Shown: positions 36,747 to 44,510 of the stretch, in pieces
Numbering within the stretch: the first letter of the stretch is position 1
Layout: each line of letters begins with the position of its first letter
NCBI GenBank assembly: GCA_937876205.1
Contig: CALEII010000033.1
Span: forward strand, 62,001-126,000
Length of the DNA stretch: 64,000 bases
From: an uncultured Clostridia bacterium
Lineage (GTDB): Bacteria; Bacillota; Clostridia; Oscillospirales; Acutalibacteraceae
Direction: 5' to 3'
Position numbers and translations under genes: made by a program
Notes under the pieces: generated by a model
Databases searched by the model: none
What the model was told of the DNA's origin: nothing
The model's input: the letters and a program-made list of their open reading frames with translations, nothing else

Positions 36747-36898
36747 TTTCTGAGAATGTCTGCTACTGTTTCTATAAATTCTTTGGCACTGCAACTTAAA
36801 TCGGTAAAGCTGATAGCTTTTTCCATTTCTTTTTCAATTTCTTCTTCAGTAGAATTTTCATTTTTCGCAATCTGTTTTATAATATCTTCATATTTCAT
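36731..36898 (-). CDS. 55-residue Sda-like small protein
   Basis: A short gene reading MKYEDIIKQIAKNENSTEEE and ending RNKDYI, with AAAGGTGGTG upstream of ATG 36898. The pattern (amphipathic helix, EEEIEKEMEKAI, second helix) resembles the small Clostridia proteins annotated as having a sporulation-factor-Sda N-terminal-like domain; the function of these is not established. Its stop codon lies inside the operator palindrome, 70 bp before the XRE gene. Transcription would start near the operator copy at 36922-36947. Confidence 0.65.
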   Translation of the reverse strand: MKYEDIIKQIAKNENSTEEEIEKEMEKAISFTDLSCSAKEFIETVADILRNKDYI

Positions 36899-36921
36899 TT
36901 TATTCACCACCTTTATGCTTA

Positions 36922-36947
36922 ATTATACTATATATAGTCTATAAAAT
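36922..36947 (-). promoter_or_regulatory. Third operator copy upstream of the 55-residue gene
   Basis: TATACTATATATAGTCTATA (36925-36944) repeats the core of the palindrome at 36705-36746. It is placed where the promoter of the cassette would be. Confidence 0.55.
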
Positions 36948-37009
36948 TATGTCATAAGAAGTCGAATAAAAATAATATTTAAAAGAAAAACATATTACAT
37001 AAAGAAAAA

Positions 37010-37038
37010 AGCGTATCGGAACTGATGACCGATACGCT
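37010..37038 (-). terminator. Terminator of cysS
   Basis: AGCGTATCGG / CCGATACGCT stem; on the minus strand it is followed by TTTTTTCTTT. The stem and following GTAATTTATT are shared with the serS terminator. Confidence 0.85.
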
Positions 37039-37054
37039 GTAATTTATTTATATC

Positions 37055-38470
37055 TTATTTTCTTGACCACTTTACGCCGTCGGGTGTGTCTGTGAGGACA
37101 ATTCCTCTTGCGTTCAGCTCGTCACGGATTCTGTCTGCTTCTGCCCAGTTTTTGTCTTTTCTTGCCTGAGTTCTCTGAGCAACAAGAGCATCGATTTCTG
37201 CATCCTCTTCGTTTGCGGGAGCCTCCGTCTTCTTTTCAGCGAGCTTCTTTGCCTGCTGGGCAAGGTCAAGTGAAAGAACCTTGTCAAAATCATTCAGAAG
37301 AGCGAGCTTTGTTGCATCGTTTGTGTCAGCCTTGAGAACATCGTAAACAGCAGTGACTGCAAGTGATGTGTTGAGGTCATTGCTTAGAACTTCACCAAAC
37401 TTCTTTGTGTATTCAGCAAAAACTGCTTCGTCAACATCGCCCTCTTCTTTAAGTGCGCCGACTCTGGTAAGAAGCTTGTTGAATGCAGCCTCTGCATTTG
37501 AAAGAGCTTCAAATGAGAATTCCTGACTCTTTCTGTAGTGTGACTGCAGGCAGAAGAAACGGTATGCAAGGGGATTGTAGCCCTTTTCTTCAAGAAGTGA
37601 AACTGTGAGGAATTCACCCTTTGACTTACTCATCTTGCCGTTTGAAGTGTTAAGGTGCATTACGTGGAACCAGTATTTGCACCATTCGTGGCCGAGATAT
37701 GCCTCACTCTGTGCGATTTCGTTTGTGTGATGGGGGAAAGCATTGTCAATGCCGCCGCAGTGAATGTCAAGATATTCACCGTTGTGCTTGAGTGAAATTG
37801 CAGAGCATTCAATGTGCCAGCCGGGATAACCGATGCCCCAGGGGCTGTCCCATTTGAGCTCCTGATCTTCAAACTTTGACTTTGTGAACCAGAGGACGAA
37901 GTCTGTCTTGTTTTTCTTGTTTTCGTCTTCTGAAACGCTGTCACGGACACCTATTGCAAGGTCTTCTGCATCGAAATTGTTGAATACATAATAATTCTTG
38001 AGCTTTGATGTGTCAAAATAAACATTGCCGCCTGCGATATAAGCGTAACCGCCGTCGAGAAGGCCCTGCACCATCTGAATGAATTCATCAATACAGTTTG
38101 TTGCAGGCTCAACAACATCCGGCTTTTTGATGTTGAGCTTTTCGCAGTCTGAGAAGAAAGCATCTGTGTAATACTGAGCAATCTCCATAACTGTTTTCTT
38201 CTCTCTCTTTGCGCCCTTGAGCATCTTGTCTTCGCCTGTGTCGGCATCGCTTGAAAGATGACCTACGTCTGTGATGTTCATAACACGCTTTACATCATAG
38301 CCTGCATAACGCAGTGACTTTTCAAGGACATCCTCCATAATATAAGTTCTCAGGTTGCCGATGTGAGCAAAGTGGTAAACTGTGGGGCCGCAGGTGTACA
38401 TACTGATTTTGCCCGCTTCGTGGGGAATGATTTCTTCTTTTCTTTTTGATGCTGAGTTATATATAAACAT
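37055..38470 (-). CDS. cysS: Cysteinyl-tRNA synthetase
   Basis: A 471-residue class I synthetase. ATG 38470 (MFIYNSASKRKEE) is chosen because AAGGAGAAAAAT precedes it; an ORF extension to 38503 would overlap cysE. The HIGH-type motif is GPTVYHFAHIGN and the KMSKS motif is GKMSKSKGE. Zinc ligands include the Cys of CGPT and GWHIECSA. A DALR-type C-terminal domain is present. It lies 10 bp downstream of cysE and forms a cysES operon, common in Firmicutes. Confidence 0.97.
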   Translation of the reverse strand: MFIYNSASKRKEEIIPHEAGKISMYTCGPTVYHFAHIGNLRTYIMEDVLEKSLRYAGYDVKRVMNITDVGHLSSDADTGEDKMLKGAKREKKTVMEIAQYYTDAFFSDCEKLNIKKPDVVEPATNCIDEFIQMVQGLLDGGYAYIAGGNVYFDTSKLKNYYVFNNFDAEDLAIGVRDSVSEDENKKNKTDFVLWFTKSKFEDQELKWDSPWGIGYPGWHIECSAISLKHNGEYLDIHCGGIDNAFPHHTNEIAQSEAYLGHEWCKYWFHVMHLNTSNGKMSKSKGEFLTVSLLEEKGYNPLAYRFFCLQSHYRKSQEFSFEALSNAEAAFNKLLTRVGALKEEGDVDEAVFAEYTKKFGEVLSNDLNTSLAVTAVYDVLKADTNDATKLALLNDFDKVLSLDLAQQAKKLAEKKTEAPANEEDAEIDALVAQRTQARKDKNWAEADRIRDELNARGIVLTDTPDGVKWSRK

Positions 38471-38480
38471 ATTTTTCTCC

Positions 38481-39104
38481 TTATTTATTGATTGTGTCGG
38501 CAAGTGCCTTTATCATATTTTCTAGTCTTTCGATTTCCTCTGCAACGGGGTCGGGGATATGAATCTGGTCAAGTGCTTCAACCTTTACGCCGTCAAGCTT
38601 TACGACTCTTGCAGGCGTACCGACTGCCGTTGAATTTGCAGGAATTTCGTGAAGAACAACAGAACCTGCCGCAATTTTTGTGTTATCGCCTATTTTTATG
38701 GGACCGAGCACCTTCGCACCGGCACCTATCATAACATTGTTGCCTACTGTGGGATGACGCTTGCCCACATCCTTACCCGTACCGCCGAGTGTAACTCCCT
38801 GATAGATTGTGACATCGTCACCGATTTCGGTAGTTTCACCGATAACAACACCTGTGCCGTGGTCGATGAAAAATCTTTTACCTATCGTAGCGCCGGGGTG
38901 AATTTCAATACCTGTTTTGCGTACACATCGTTGCGACAGCCATCTTGCAAGAAAATGAAGATTGTGACGGTGACACCAGTTAGCCTTACGGTGCGACCTG
39001 ACAGCACGCAGTCCCGGATACAGAAGAAGTATCTCAAGCACAGACGCAGCCGCAGGGTCACGGTCTTTTATGCACTGTATGTCTTCTCTGAGTTGTTTGA
39101 ACAT
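38481..39104 (-). CDS. cysE: Serine O-acetyltransferase
   Basis: A 207-residue enzyme converting serine and acetyl-CoA to O-acetylserine, the first step of cysteine synthesis. An N-terminal helical domain is followed by a left-handed beta-helix with hexapeptide repeats (IEIHPGATIGKRFFIDHGTG, VVIGETTEIGDDVTIYQGVT, GTGKDVGKRHPTVGNNVMIG). The catalytic His/Asp region DHGTGVVIGE is intact. First gene of the cysE-cysS operon; upstream I see only a weak promoter and no T-box. Confidence 0.95.
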   Translation of the reverse strand: MFKQLREDIQCIKDRDPAAASVLEILLLYPGLRAVRSHRKANWCHRHNLHFLARWLSQRCVRKTGIEIHPGATIGKRFFIDHGTGVVIGETTEIGDDVTIYQGVTLGGTGKDVGKRHPTVGNNVMIGAGAKVLGPIKIGDNTKIAAGSVVLHEIPANSTAVGTPARVVKLDGVKVEALDQIHIPDPVAEEIERLENMIKALADTINK

Positions 39105-39242
39105 AACACCTTACGACTGAAAGCTTCAGAAGCTCTGTCGCATCTCCTTTCATAAATGTATACACAATTATTATACTATATATAAACAGAAATTGCACCA
39201 TATATTTTATATTTTTTTTGATGAATTTTATAGAAATAAGGG

Positions 39243-39271
39243 TTGATTTTTATGGAAGTTTAATGTATAAT
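39243..39271 (+). promoter_or_regulatory. Promoter of tRNA-Val
   Basis: TTGATT (39243-39248), 17-bp spacer, TATAAT (39266-39271), about 20 bp before the tRNA. Confidence 0.75.
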
Positions 39272-39290
39272 AACTTTCGCAGCTGAATAA

Positions 39291-39366
39291 GGACGATTAG
39301 CTCAGTTGGTAGAGCATTCGCTTGACGTGCGAAGGGTCAGCGGTTCGAGTCCGTTATCGTCCACCA
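39291..39366 (+). tRNA. tRNA-Val (anticodon GAC)
   Basis: A 76-nt cloverleaf: acceptor GGACGAT / ATCGTCC, D arm GCTCAGTTGGTAGAGC, anticodon stem TTCGC / GCGAA with loop TTGACGT (anticodon GAC), T arm with GGTTCGAGTCC, and an encoded CCA end. It stands alone, followed directly by the hairpin array. Confidence 0.95.
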
Positions 39367-39570
39367 TGAAACAACCTTGTCAAAGACAAGGTTGTTTCAG
39401 TTATATTCGCCTATCGGCGAGTTATATTGCTTTGCAGTTATATTTGTCTTCGACAAGTTATATTGCCCTTCGGGCAGTTAAGGGCGAATATAATATAACT
39501 GAAGCCGTCAGGCTTCAATATAACTTCCACAAAGTGGAAATATCACTCCGACAAAGTCGGAATACAACTT
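39367..39570. repeat. Array of mini-hairpins separated by GTTATATT-type spacers
   Basis: A 13-bp stem (AAACAACCTTGTC / GACAAGGTTGTTT) is followed by short 3-4-nt-loop hairpins (CGCC/GGCG, TGTC/GACA, GCCC/GGGC), each preceded by GTTATATT. After about 39485 the arrangement reverses: GAAGCC/GGCTTC, TTCCAC/GTGGAA and TCCGAC/GTCGGA hairpins are separated by AATATAAC, ATATCAC and ATACAAC. The two halves face each other. No coding potential is evident. It is not a CRISPR, because the constant part is only 8 bp and the variable part is always self-complementary. Confidence 0.8.
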
Positions 39571-39597
39571 GAAATAATTATTATAATTAGATATAAT
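39569..39597 (+). promoter_or_regulatory. Promoter of the MraY-family gene
   Basis: TTGAAA (39569-39574), 17-bp spacer, TATAAT (39592-39597), immediately after the hairpin array. Confidence 0.7.
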
Positions 39598-39652
39598 ATC
39601 TTTAAAAGTGATTGTAGTATCACAAAAAAAATGTAGAAAGTGTGCATTAACC

Positions 39653-40615
39653 ATGTTAACCTTATTAAACATCCCATTTGACAACAAATTTATGTATCTC
39701 GGCATGATACTTTTTTCATTTGTTGCAGTGCTTGTGCTTCTGAAGGTATTCAGAAACAAGCTGCCCAAGGACGGCGGCAGAGAATTTGCATTCAACGGCA
39801 AGCTTTCAGAAGGCAAGGCAAGAGGTGCAGGCATAATTTTTACTGCAGTTTTCGTTGTTGCAGGTCTTATCTTTGCTCCCATTACCCTTGAATACATAAT
39901 CTATTATGTTGTTGTTCTTGCAAGTATGCTGTCGGGTTATCTTGACGACAAATCCGACAAGCCCTGGAATGAATACAAGAAAGGTCTTATTGACCTTGTA
40001 ATCTGTGTGGGTGCCTCGGTTGCATTTGTTTATTTCAACCCCGACCTTGCAAGACTTGACTTTTTCTTCTTTGATTTTGCAGTGAACAAAATCCTCTTTG
40101 TCTGCATTTCAACAGTATTCCTGTGGATGATGATTAACGCCACAAACTGTTCGGACGGTATTGACGGCTTCTGCGGTACACTTTCAATAAATTCACTCTT
40201 TTTCATTGCTGTTATCGGTCTTGCATCAGGAATGTATAAGAGTTTTTCATCACTTATCGTTGCAATGATTTTCTGTATTGTGCCTTATCTCTGGTACAAC
40301 GCAGAACCCAGCACAATGATGATGGGTGACGCAGGTTCAAGAGCAATCGGCGTATTCCTCGGCATTGCACTTCTTGAAACGGGAAACATCGTGCTTGCAA
40401 TTCCTCTTTGCCTTCTCATTCTCCTTGACGGACTTCTCGGCATTGCAAAGGTTTCACTTAAGAGATTCCTCAAAATCAGTATAATGAAGAACATCAGAAC
40501 ACCTCTTCACGACCATTTCAGAAAGAACAAGGGCTGGTCAAACACACAGGCAATTTTCAGATTCCAGATTGTACAGACTGTTATTTCACTTTCGTTCCTG
40601 TTGCTGACAAAATAA
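39653..40615 (+). CDS. MraY/WecA-family phospho-sugar transferase
   Basis: A 320-residue polytopic membrane protein of the polyprenyl-phosphate phosphosugar transferase family (glycosyltransferase 4). Motifs seen: GYLDDKSDKPW (DDxxK-like region), NATNCSDGIDGFCG (catalytic Asp region) and MMGDAGSRAIGVFLG. The C-terminus has IRTPLHDHFRKNKGWSN, matching the MraY HHH-type loop (PLHDHF). These features favour MraY-like activity on UDP-MurNAc-pentapeptide, although the gene is isolated from the usual mur/dcw cluster. ATG 39653 has only a weak ribosome site; a GTG at 39608 is possible. Confidence 0.85.
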   Translation: MLTLLNIPFDNKFMYLGMILFSFVAVLVLLKVFRNKLPKDGGREFAFNGKLSEGKARGAGIIFTAVFVVAGLIFAPITLEYIIYYVVVLASMLSGYLDDKSDKPWNEYKKGLIDLVICVGASVAFVYFNPDLARLDFFFFDFAVNKILFVCISTVFLWMMINATNCSDGIDGFCGTLSINSLFFIAVIGLASGMYKSFSSLIVAMIFCIVPYLWYNAEPSTMMMGDAGSRAIGVFLGIALLETGNIVLAIPLCLLILLDGLLGIAKVSLKRFLKISIMKNIRTPLHDHFRKNKGWSNTQAIFRFQIVQTVISLSFLLLTK

Positions 40616-40630
40616 AAAGGAGCTGTTTTT

Positions 40631-41074
40631 ATGGAAATACTTGTTTACATACTTCCGTTTGTAGTATTTTCTCCTATCCTTATCATCGGCATTATAAAAT
40701 TCAAAAACCTTTTCAGTTATAAAAAGGAAAATCTTGAATACACCGAAGCAAAGCTGACAAAAAACGATTATGCCAGTCTGTATCAGCATGCCCGCGCCGG
40801 TATTTCATACACAACATACGGTTATCAGAAAATCGGCACTTATGTGTTCACCGTTGATGACACGGAATATGAGTTAAAATATTCCTCAGACCGTGACCAC
40901 GGATATCTGCCTGATACAATCACAGCCTGCTACCCCAAGGGCAAGCCACAGAAGGCATTTGCAGAGGGTAACACTCCGTTCGTGAAAGAGTTTTTCAATG
41001 CTGTGCTGTTCATTTTTATCTATGTGATTGTTGCAACATCGGCAATATGTATAGCACAGTTAGTTGTCGGTTGA
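40631..41074 (+). CDS. Small membrane protein, DUF3592-like
   Basis: A 147-residue protein with AAAAGGAGCTG upstream. Transmembrane segments lie at each end (residues about 4-25 and 118-143), with a soluble beta-rich middle (GTYVFTVDDTEYELKYSSD) containing Tyr-rich strands. The layout resembles DUF3592 proteins; function unknown. It follows the MraY-like gene by 15 bp, so the two are likely co-transcribed. Confidence 0.7.
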   Translation: MEILVYILPFVVFSPILIIGIIKFKNLFSYKKENLEYTEAKLTKNDYASLYQHARAGISYTTYGYQKIGTYVFTVDDTEYELKYSSDRDHGYLPDTITACYPKGKPQKAFAEGNTPFVKEFFNAVLFIFIYVIVATSAICIAQLVVG

Positions 41075-41095
41075 ATTTTAATAAAAAAATAAAAA

Positions 41096-41140
41096 GCCTT
41101 TGAGAGATTTCTTTCCGAAATTTCTCAGAGGCATTATTTT
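41096..41140 (+). terminator. Terminator after the DUF3592-like gene
   Basis: GCCTxTGAGAxATTTC / GAAATxTCTCAxAGGC near-perfect stem with a T-rich tail, between convergent genes. Confidence 0.8.
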
Positions 41141-41158
41141 TTTTCAACAAACTGATTG

Positions 41159-41941
41159 TTACATCTGTGATCTTGCTGTTTTCTTGAGTGTTGCAGAAGA
41201 GGCATTTGATTCGTAAACTTCGGTCACTTCTTCCATTCTTGCAATGTCACGCATTATTGTGTTGAAGGGTATTCCCTTGGGAATTCTCAGAAAATAACGG
41301 CAACAGAATTTCTTTGCTTCGTCGTCATTTTCATTGGGGTTTACCGTTGTGCAGTCGAAGGATGTCACAAGAACCTGCTTGCGGTCAAAGTAGTCTTCAA
41401 TTACGGGCAGAGCTGAGTTTTTGTCTTCAGTGATAATCTCAATATAGCGCATACCACGGTGCTTGATGAATTTATCTTCAAGTGATTTGAGTGTAACAGT
41501 GGCAAAGAGAATAGCAAGCATTGAAATCACGATTATTCTGAAATAGCCCATACCTATTGCAAGGCCCATACAACCGCTTATCCATACTGTGGCTGCCGTG
41601 GTGATACCTGTGACAACGGAGCCGTCTTTTGCTTTTATAATTGCACCTGCGCCGATGAAACCTATACCGGAAACAACGCCCGATGCAATTCGTGACATAT
41701 CAACCTTTGATGAAGCGTCAAGAGCTTCGTTACCCATAAGCGAGTAGCACATTTCAGCAGAAATCATTGTTGTGATTGCTGCGCCGAGACAAACCAGAGC
41801 GTGTGTCTTCATACCGGCAGGGTGGTTAGCAAGCTCTCTCTCTACGCCTATGCCCATACCTATAAGCACTGCCACAACAACTCTTATTACAACGTCAAGC
41901 CACGACAGCTCACCGTCAAACAGACCAAAAATATATTCCAT
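41159..41941 (-). CDS. MgtC/SapB-family membrane protein
   Basis: A 260-residue protein. ATG 41941 (MEYIFGLFDGELSW) is fixed by AATAGGAGGCA upstream. The conserved MgtC core is clear: GIGVERELANHPAGMKTHALVCLGAA, seen as GMGIGVERELANHPAGMKT, then GFIGAGAII and TGITTAATVWISGCMGLAIG. About five membrane segments and a C-terminal ACT-like cytoplasmic domain (GMRYIEIITEDKNS onward) follow. MgtC proteins affect magnesium homeostasis, membrane potential and virulence in other bacteria. It is the last gene of rlmB / P-type-ATPase-like / mgtC, starting 12 bp after its neighbour. Confidence 0.92.
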   Translation of the reverse strand: MEYIFGLFDGELSWLDVVIRVVVAVLIGMGIGVERELANHPAGMKTHALVCLGAAITTMISAEMCYSLMGNEALDASSKVDMSRIASGVVSGIGFIGAGAIIKAKDGSVVTGITTAATVWISGCMGLAIGMGYFRIIVISMLAILFATVTLKSLEDKFIKHRGMRYIEIITEDKNSALPVIEDYFDRKQVLVTSFDCTTVNPNENDDEAKKFCCRYFLRIPKGIPFNTIMRDIARMEEVTEVYESNASSATLKKTARSQM

Positions 41942-41952
41942 TGATATGCCTC

Positions 41953-44499
41953 CTATTTTTGTTTTGAAAGCAGCAAGAGTGAAACAATTGATGCCGCAAA
42001 GGATACTGCTTTCAGAATAATTATATAAAAGTTCCCCAGAAGTGAAGCTGAGCCGAGGAATAACGGGCAGATGATAAGAAAAGCACACAGTGCAGACATT
42101 ATATAGCTCACAAAGGGCAGAATGTATATTGCCTTGCTGATTTTGAACGCTTTTCTGAACAGATTGGCTACAGAATTGACCGTGCCGTCAGAGAATACAT
42201 CCGCAGGCAGTGCCGACTGTGTTCTTGTGGCTTTGTCTGTGAAGTATGAAGCCTCTGCAGAGCCCGTTGCAAACACGCTGTCTTTTTGCAGCTTGCATTT
42301 TTTTGTGATGTATTCGGGAGTGAGATTCGGGTCAACGGAATAAAGCACAATGCTGATTGAATTTGCAGACAGGCTTTTGAAGAATGCGGCAACACTGCGC
42401 CTGATATGATAGCTCACTATCAGAATGAGAGCAAATCTGCCGTTCAGAGCAAGGAAAAGAAGCTTTCTGTCGCCTGTGAGGAACATTTCTTCATAATTTT
42501 CTTTCGGTATATAAATTCCGTTGCTTTCGAGAAAATCTCTGCTGCCAAAAAGGACATCATTCCCCTGAACACGGGCTCTCACGCCGCCGTCGGCACAGAT
42601 TTCAAAGCTCTCTGCCTCAGGTACATCAATCTCAGTCTGGTCGGTTATCTGCTTCATAATGTTCATAAGAGGGGAGCCGACAGCATTTATAACAGAAGCA
42701 CAGCACAATGATGCAAGATGCGGATCGGTGTTGCCGAATGCCTTTACGCCGTGAATACTGCAGGCAGACTGCTCAATGATGTCTGATGCGTTGAATACAA
42801 CTGCTTTTGTCTGAGTAAGCTCTGTTGCACATCTGTATGATATGAGTGACGCTTTATTTTTTGCAATATCATTGTTTGTGTTATAAAGAAACAGTGCGGC
42901 AACAAATGTATACGCTGCAGGCAGGCAGGTAATAAGCATTGCGCAGAATGCAGTTGCACCGACAAATGAGTCACCGCTTATGAAAGAGGATGCGATGCCT
43001 GCTATCAGGGCAAGTGTACATATCACAAGATATACAGCGTTTGCATATGTGGGCTTTGGTACGGCGTTTGTGAGCTTTTTCATAAGACCCGTTGCAAAGG
43101 ATGTGGATGTCATATATCTGAGGTCACCGTCAGCACCTGCAAATTTCTCTCTGACAACGCCGTCAATACCACCGTCAGATGCTTTTCTGAGAATGGAAAT
43201 ATCACCCTGAGTGAACATTCCTGCAGTGAGCTTTGCGTTGTTTGTCAAAAGAAGTGCCGGTGCAGTGATTGCTGTCATTGACAGGATGACTGACGGAGTG
43301 AGAAGCTGCATTGCTGAGCTTTTTGTTATAAGCGCGGAAAGTATCTGTATAAGAGCCGGCAGAATAAACAGTATTGATGCCGTGCCGAGAGTGAGTCTGC
43401 GCTTTATTATATCTCTTATGCCTTCAGTGAGCTCTTTTATACACAATACACCCGAAATGACAAGAAAGATAAGGCTTGTCACTGCATTGAAGGTTGTGTT
43501 TTCTTTGCCTGAAACAGCAAGAATTATGAAAAGTATCAGACCGAGACCGAATAATGCCACCGTTTTTATAAGTGCAGTACGGCTTCTTGCCGTAAGAGTT
43601 TTCATAACCTGATGTATTTCTGTTTTTGAACTGATTTCAACGGGGGGCTCAAGCTCCTGCTGAAATTCTTTGTCTGTGAGAAAATCCACGAATTTATTCT
43701 GCTTGACGGTCTTTTCTTCTTTTGCCTCGGGCTCATCGGTTTCTTCCGGCATATGCCCTGTGACGATATCTTTTTCTTCTATATCAAATGGCTGATTTTC
43801 CTCTTCAGGGGCTTCAGCTTTCTTTTTTATTTTTCTTACCGTTTTCTTCTGCTTTTTCTTATCCGTTTCTTTTTCTTCAGGGAATTTGAATAACGGGTCA
43901 AAAGCGGGGAATGAGAGCTGGCTTTCAGGCTCCATACCTGCATCGTCAGCAGCAGTTCTTGCGATTGCTCTGAGCTTTTCGGATTTGCCGAAGCCTATGG
44001 GTGACTGACTTCTGAAATACCTGTAAGCTGCTGAGAACGGGTCTTCATCCTCATTTATCTGACCTTCTACGGGAACAGCAACATCTGTAAGACCCTCCTG
44101 ATCAAGAAGGTCTGCCATTGTCTGCTGACCGGGGATTTCATTCTCAGAAATTTCGGCTGTTTCATCACTCTGTACAGCCTCAGGAAGCTCAGGTGTCAGC
44201 TCAAAGCGCTGATTATAGCTTTCTGCCCTGAAGCCTGAATCGTCAGAGAACATTTTTCCGCCACGCTTTGTGCTTATCTGATGGTCAGCTGACGGATTGA
44301 CAGTCATATGAGGGTCAATTTCACCGCAACGGGACTCCTCGGGGTTATCGCTGTCTTTGCGTCTGACAGGCTCGGGCACAACCTTTGTTGTGCGTCTGCG
44401 CAGCTGAGAAGCGTATTGGGTGACAAAATCATCATATGATGTGTCTGCAGACGGTATGTTATTTTTTTTCTTTTTAGTGCTGACTTTTTTTTCAGCCAT
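41953..44499 (-). CDS. Degenerate P-type-ATPase-like membrane protein lacking the phosphorylation motif
   Basis: An 848-residue protein. Residues 1-320 are acidic and Lys-rich, predicted disordered and cytoplasmic. After that come several membrane helices arranged as in P-type ATPases. The helix before the P domain reads LITCLPAAYTFVAALFL (CLP where P1B pumps have CPC) and runs into AKNKASLISYRCATELTQTK and AVVFNASDIIEQ. That last segment aligns with the VVFDKTGTLTEG of active pumps, with Asn570 in place of the phosphorylated Asp. The nucleotide-domain relics (GNDVLFGSRDFLESNGI), the MLTGD region (now LYSVDPNLTPEYI) and the GDGxNDxP hinge (absent) are all altered. The reading frame is intact over 2.5 kb, so it looks like a maintained pseudoenzyme. 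Operon partner of mgtC. Confidence 0.75.
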   Translation of the reverse strand: MAEKKVSTKKKKNNIPSADTSYDDFVTQYASQLRRRTTKVVPEPVRRKDSDNPEESRCGEIDPHMTVNPSADHQISTKRGGKMFSDDSGFRAESYNQRFELTPELPEAVQSDETAEISENEIPGQQTMADLLDQEGLTDVAVPVEGQINEDEDPFSAAYRYFRSQSPIGFGKSEKLRAIARTAADDAGMEPESQLSFPAFDPLFKFPEEKETDKKKQKKTVRKIKKKAEAPEEENQPFDIEEKDIVTGHMPEETDEPEAKEEKTVKQNKFVDFLTDKEFQQELEPPVEISSKTEIHQVMKTLTARSRTALIKTVALFGLGLILFIILAVSGKENTTFNAVTSLIFLVISGVLCIKELTEGIRDIIKRRLTLGTASILFILPALIQILSALITKSSAMQLLTPSVILSMTAITAPALLLTNNAKLTAGMFTQGDISILRKASDGGIDGVVREKFAGADGDLRYMTSTSFATGLMKKLTNAVPKPTYANAVYLVICTLALIAGIASSFISGDSFVGATAFCAMLITCLPAAYTFVAALFLYNTNNDIAKNKASLISYRCATELTQTKAVVFNASDIIEQSACSIHGVKAFGNTDPHLASLCCASVINAVGSPLMNIMKQITDQTEIDVPEAESFEICADGGVRARVQGNDVLFGSRDFLESNGIYIPKENYEEMFLTGDRKLLFLALNGRFALILIVSYHIRRSVAAFFKSLSANSISIVLYSVDPNLTPEYITKKCKLQKDSVFATGSAEASYFTDKATRTQSALPADVFSDGTVNSVANLFRKAFKISKAIYILPFVSYIMSALCAFLIICPLFLGSASLLGNFYIIILKAVSFAASIVSLLLLSKQK

Positions 44500-44510
44500 T
44501 TATATCACCG

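Noticed and set aside
36756..36944. Plus-strand 62-residue frame
   Set aside because: It is the complement of the 55-residue minus-strand gene, which has the proper ribosome site and a protein-like composition.
39056..39151. Leader peptide upstream of cysE
   Set aside because: An ATG at 39151 follows no good ribosome site for itself and its frame overlaps cysE; the few Cys codons are not arranged as an attenuator and no terminator/antiterminator is visible.
39367..39570. Possible CRISPR array
   Set aside because: The constant segment is only about 8 bp, the variable segments are self-complementary hairpins and the orientation flips midway; no cas genes are near.
41772..42020. Plus-strand frame across the mgtC start
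   Set aside because: It is antisense to the mgtC ribosome site and to the end of the P-type-like gene, with no promoter or ribosome site.
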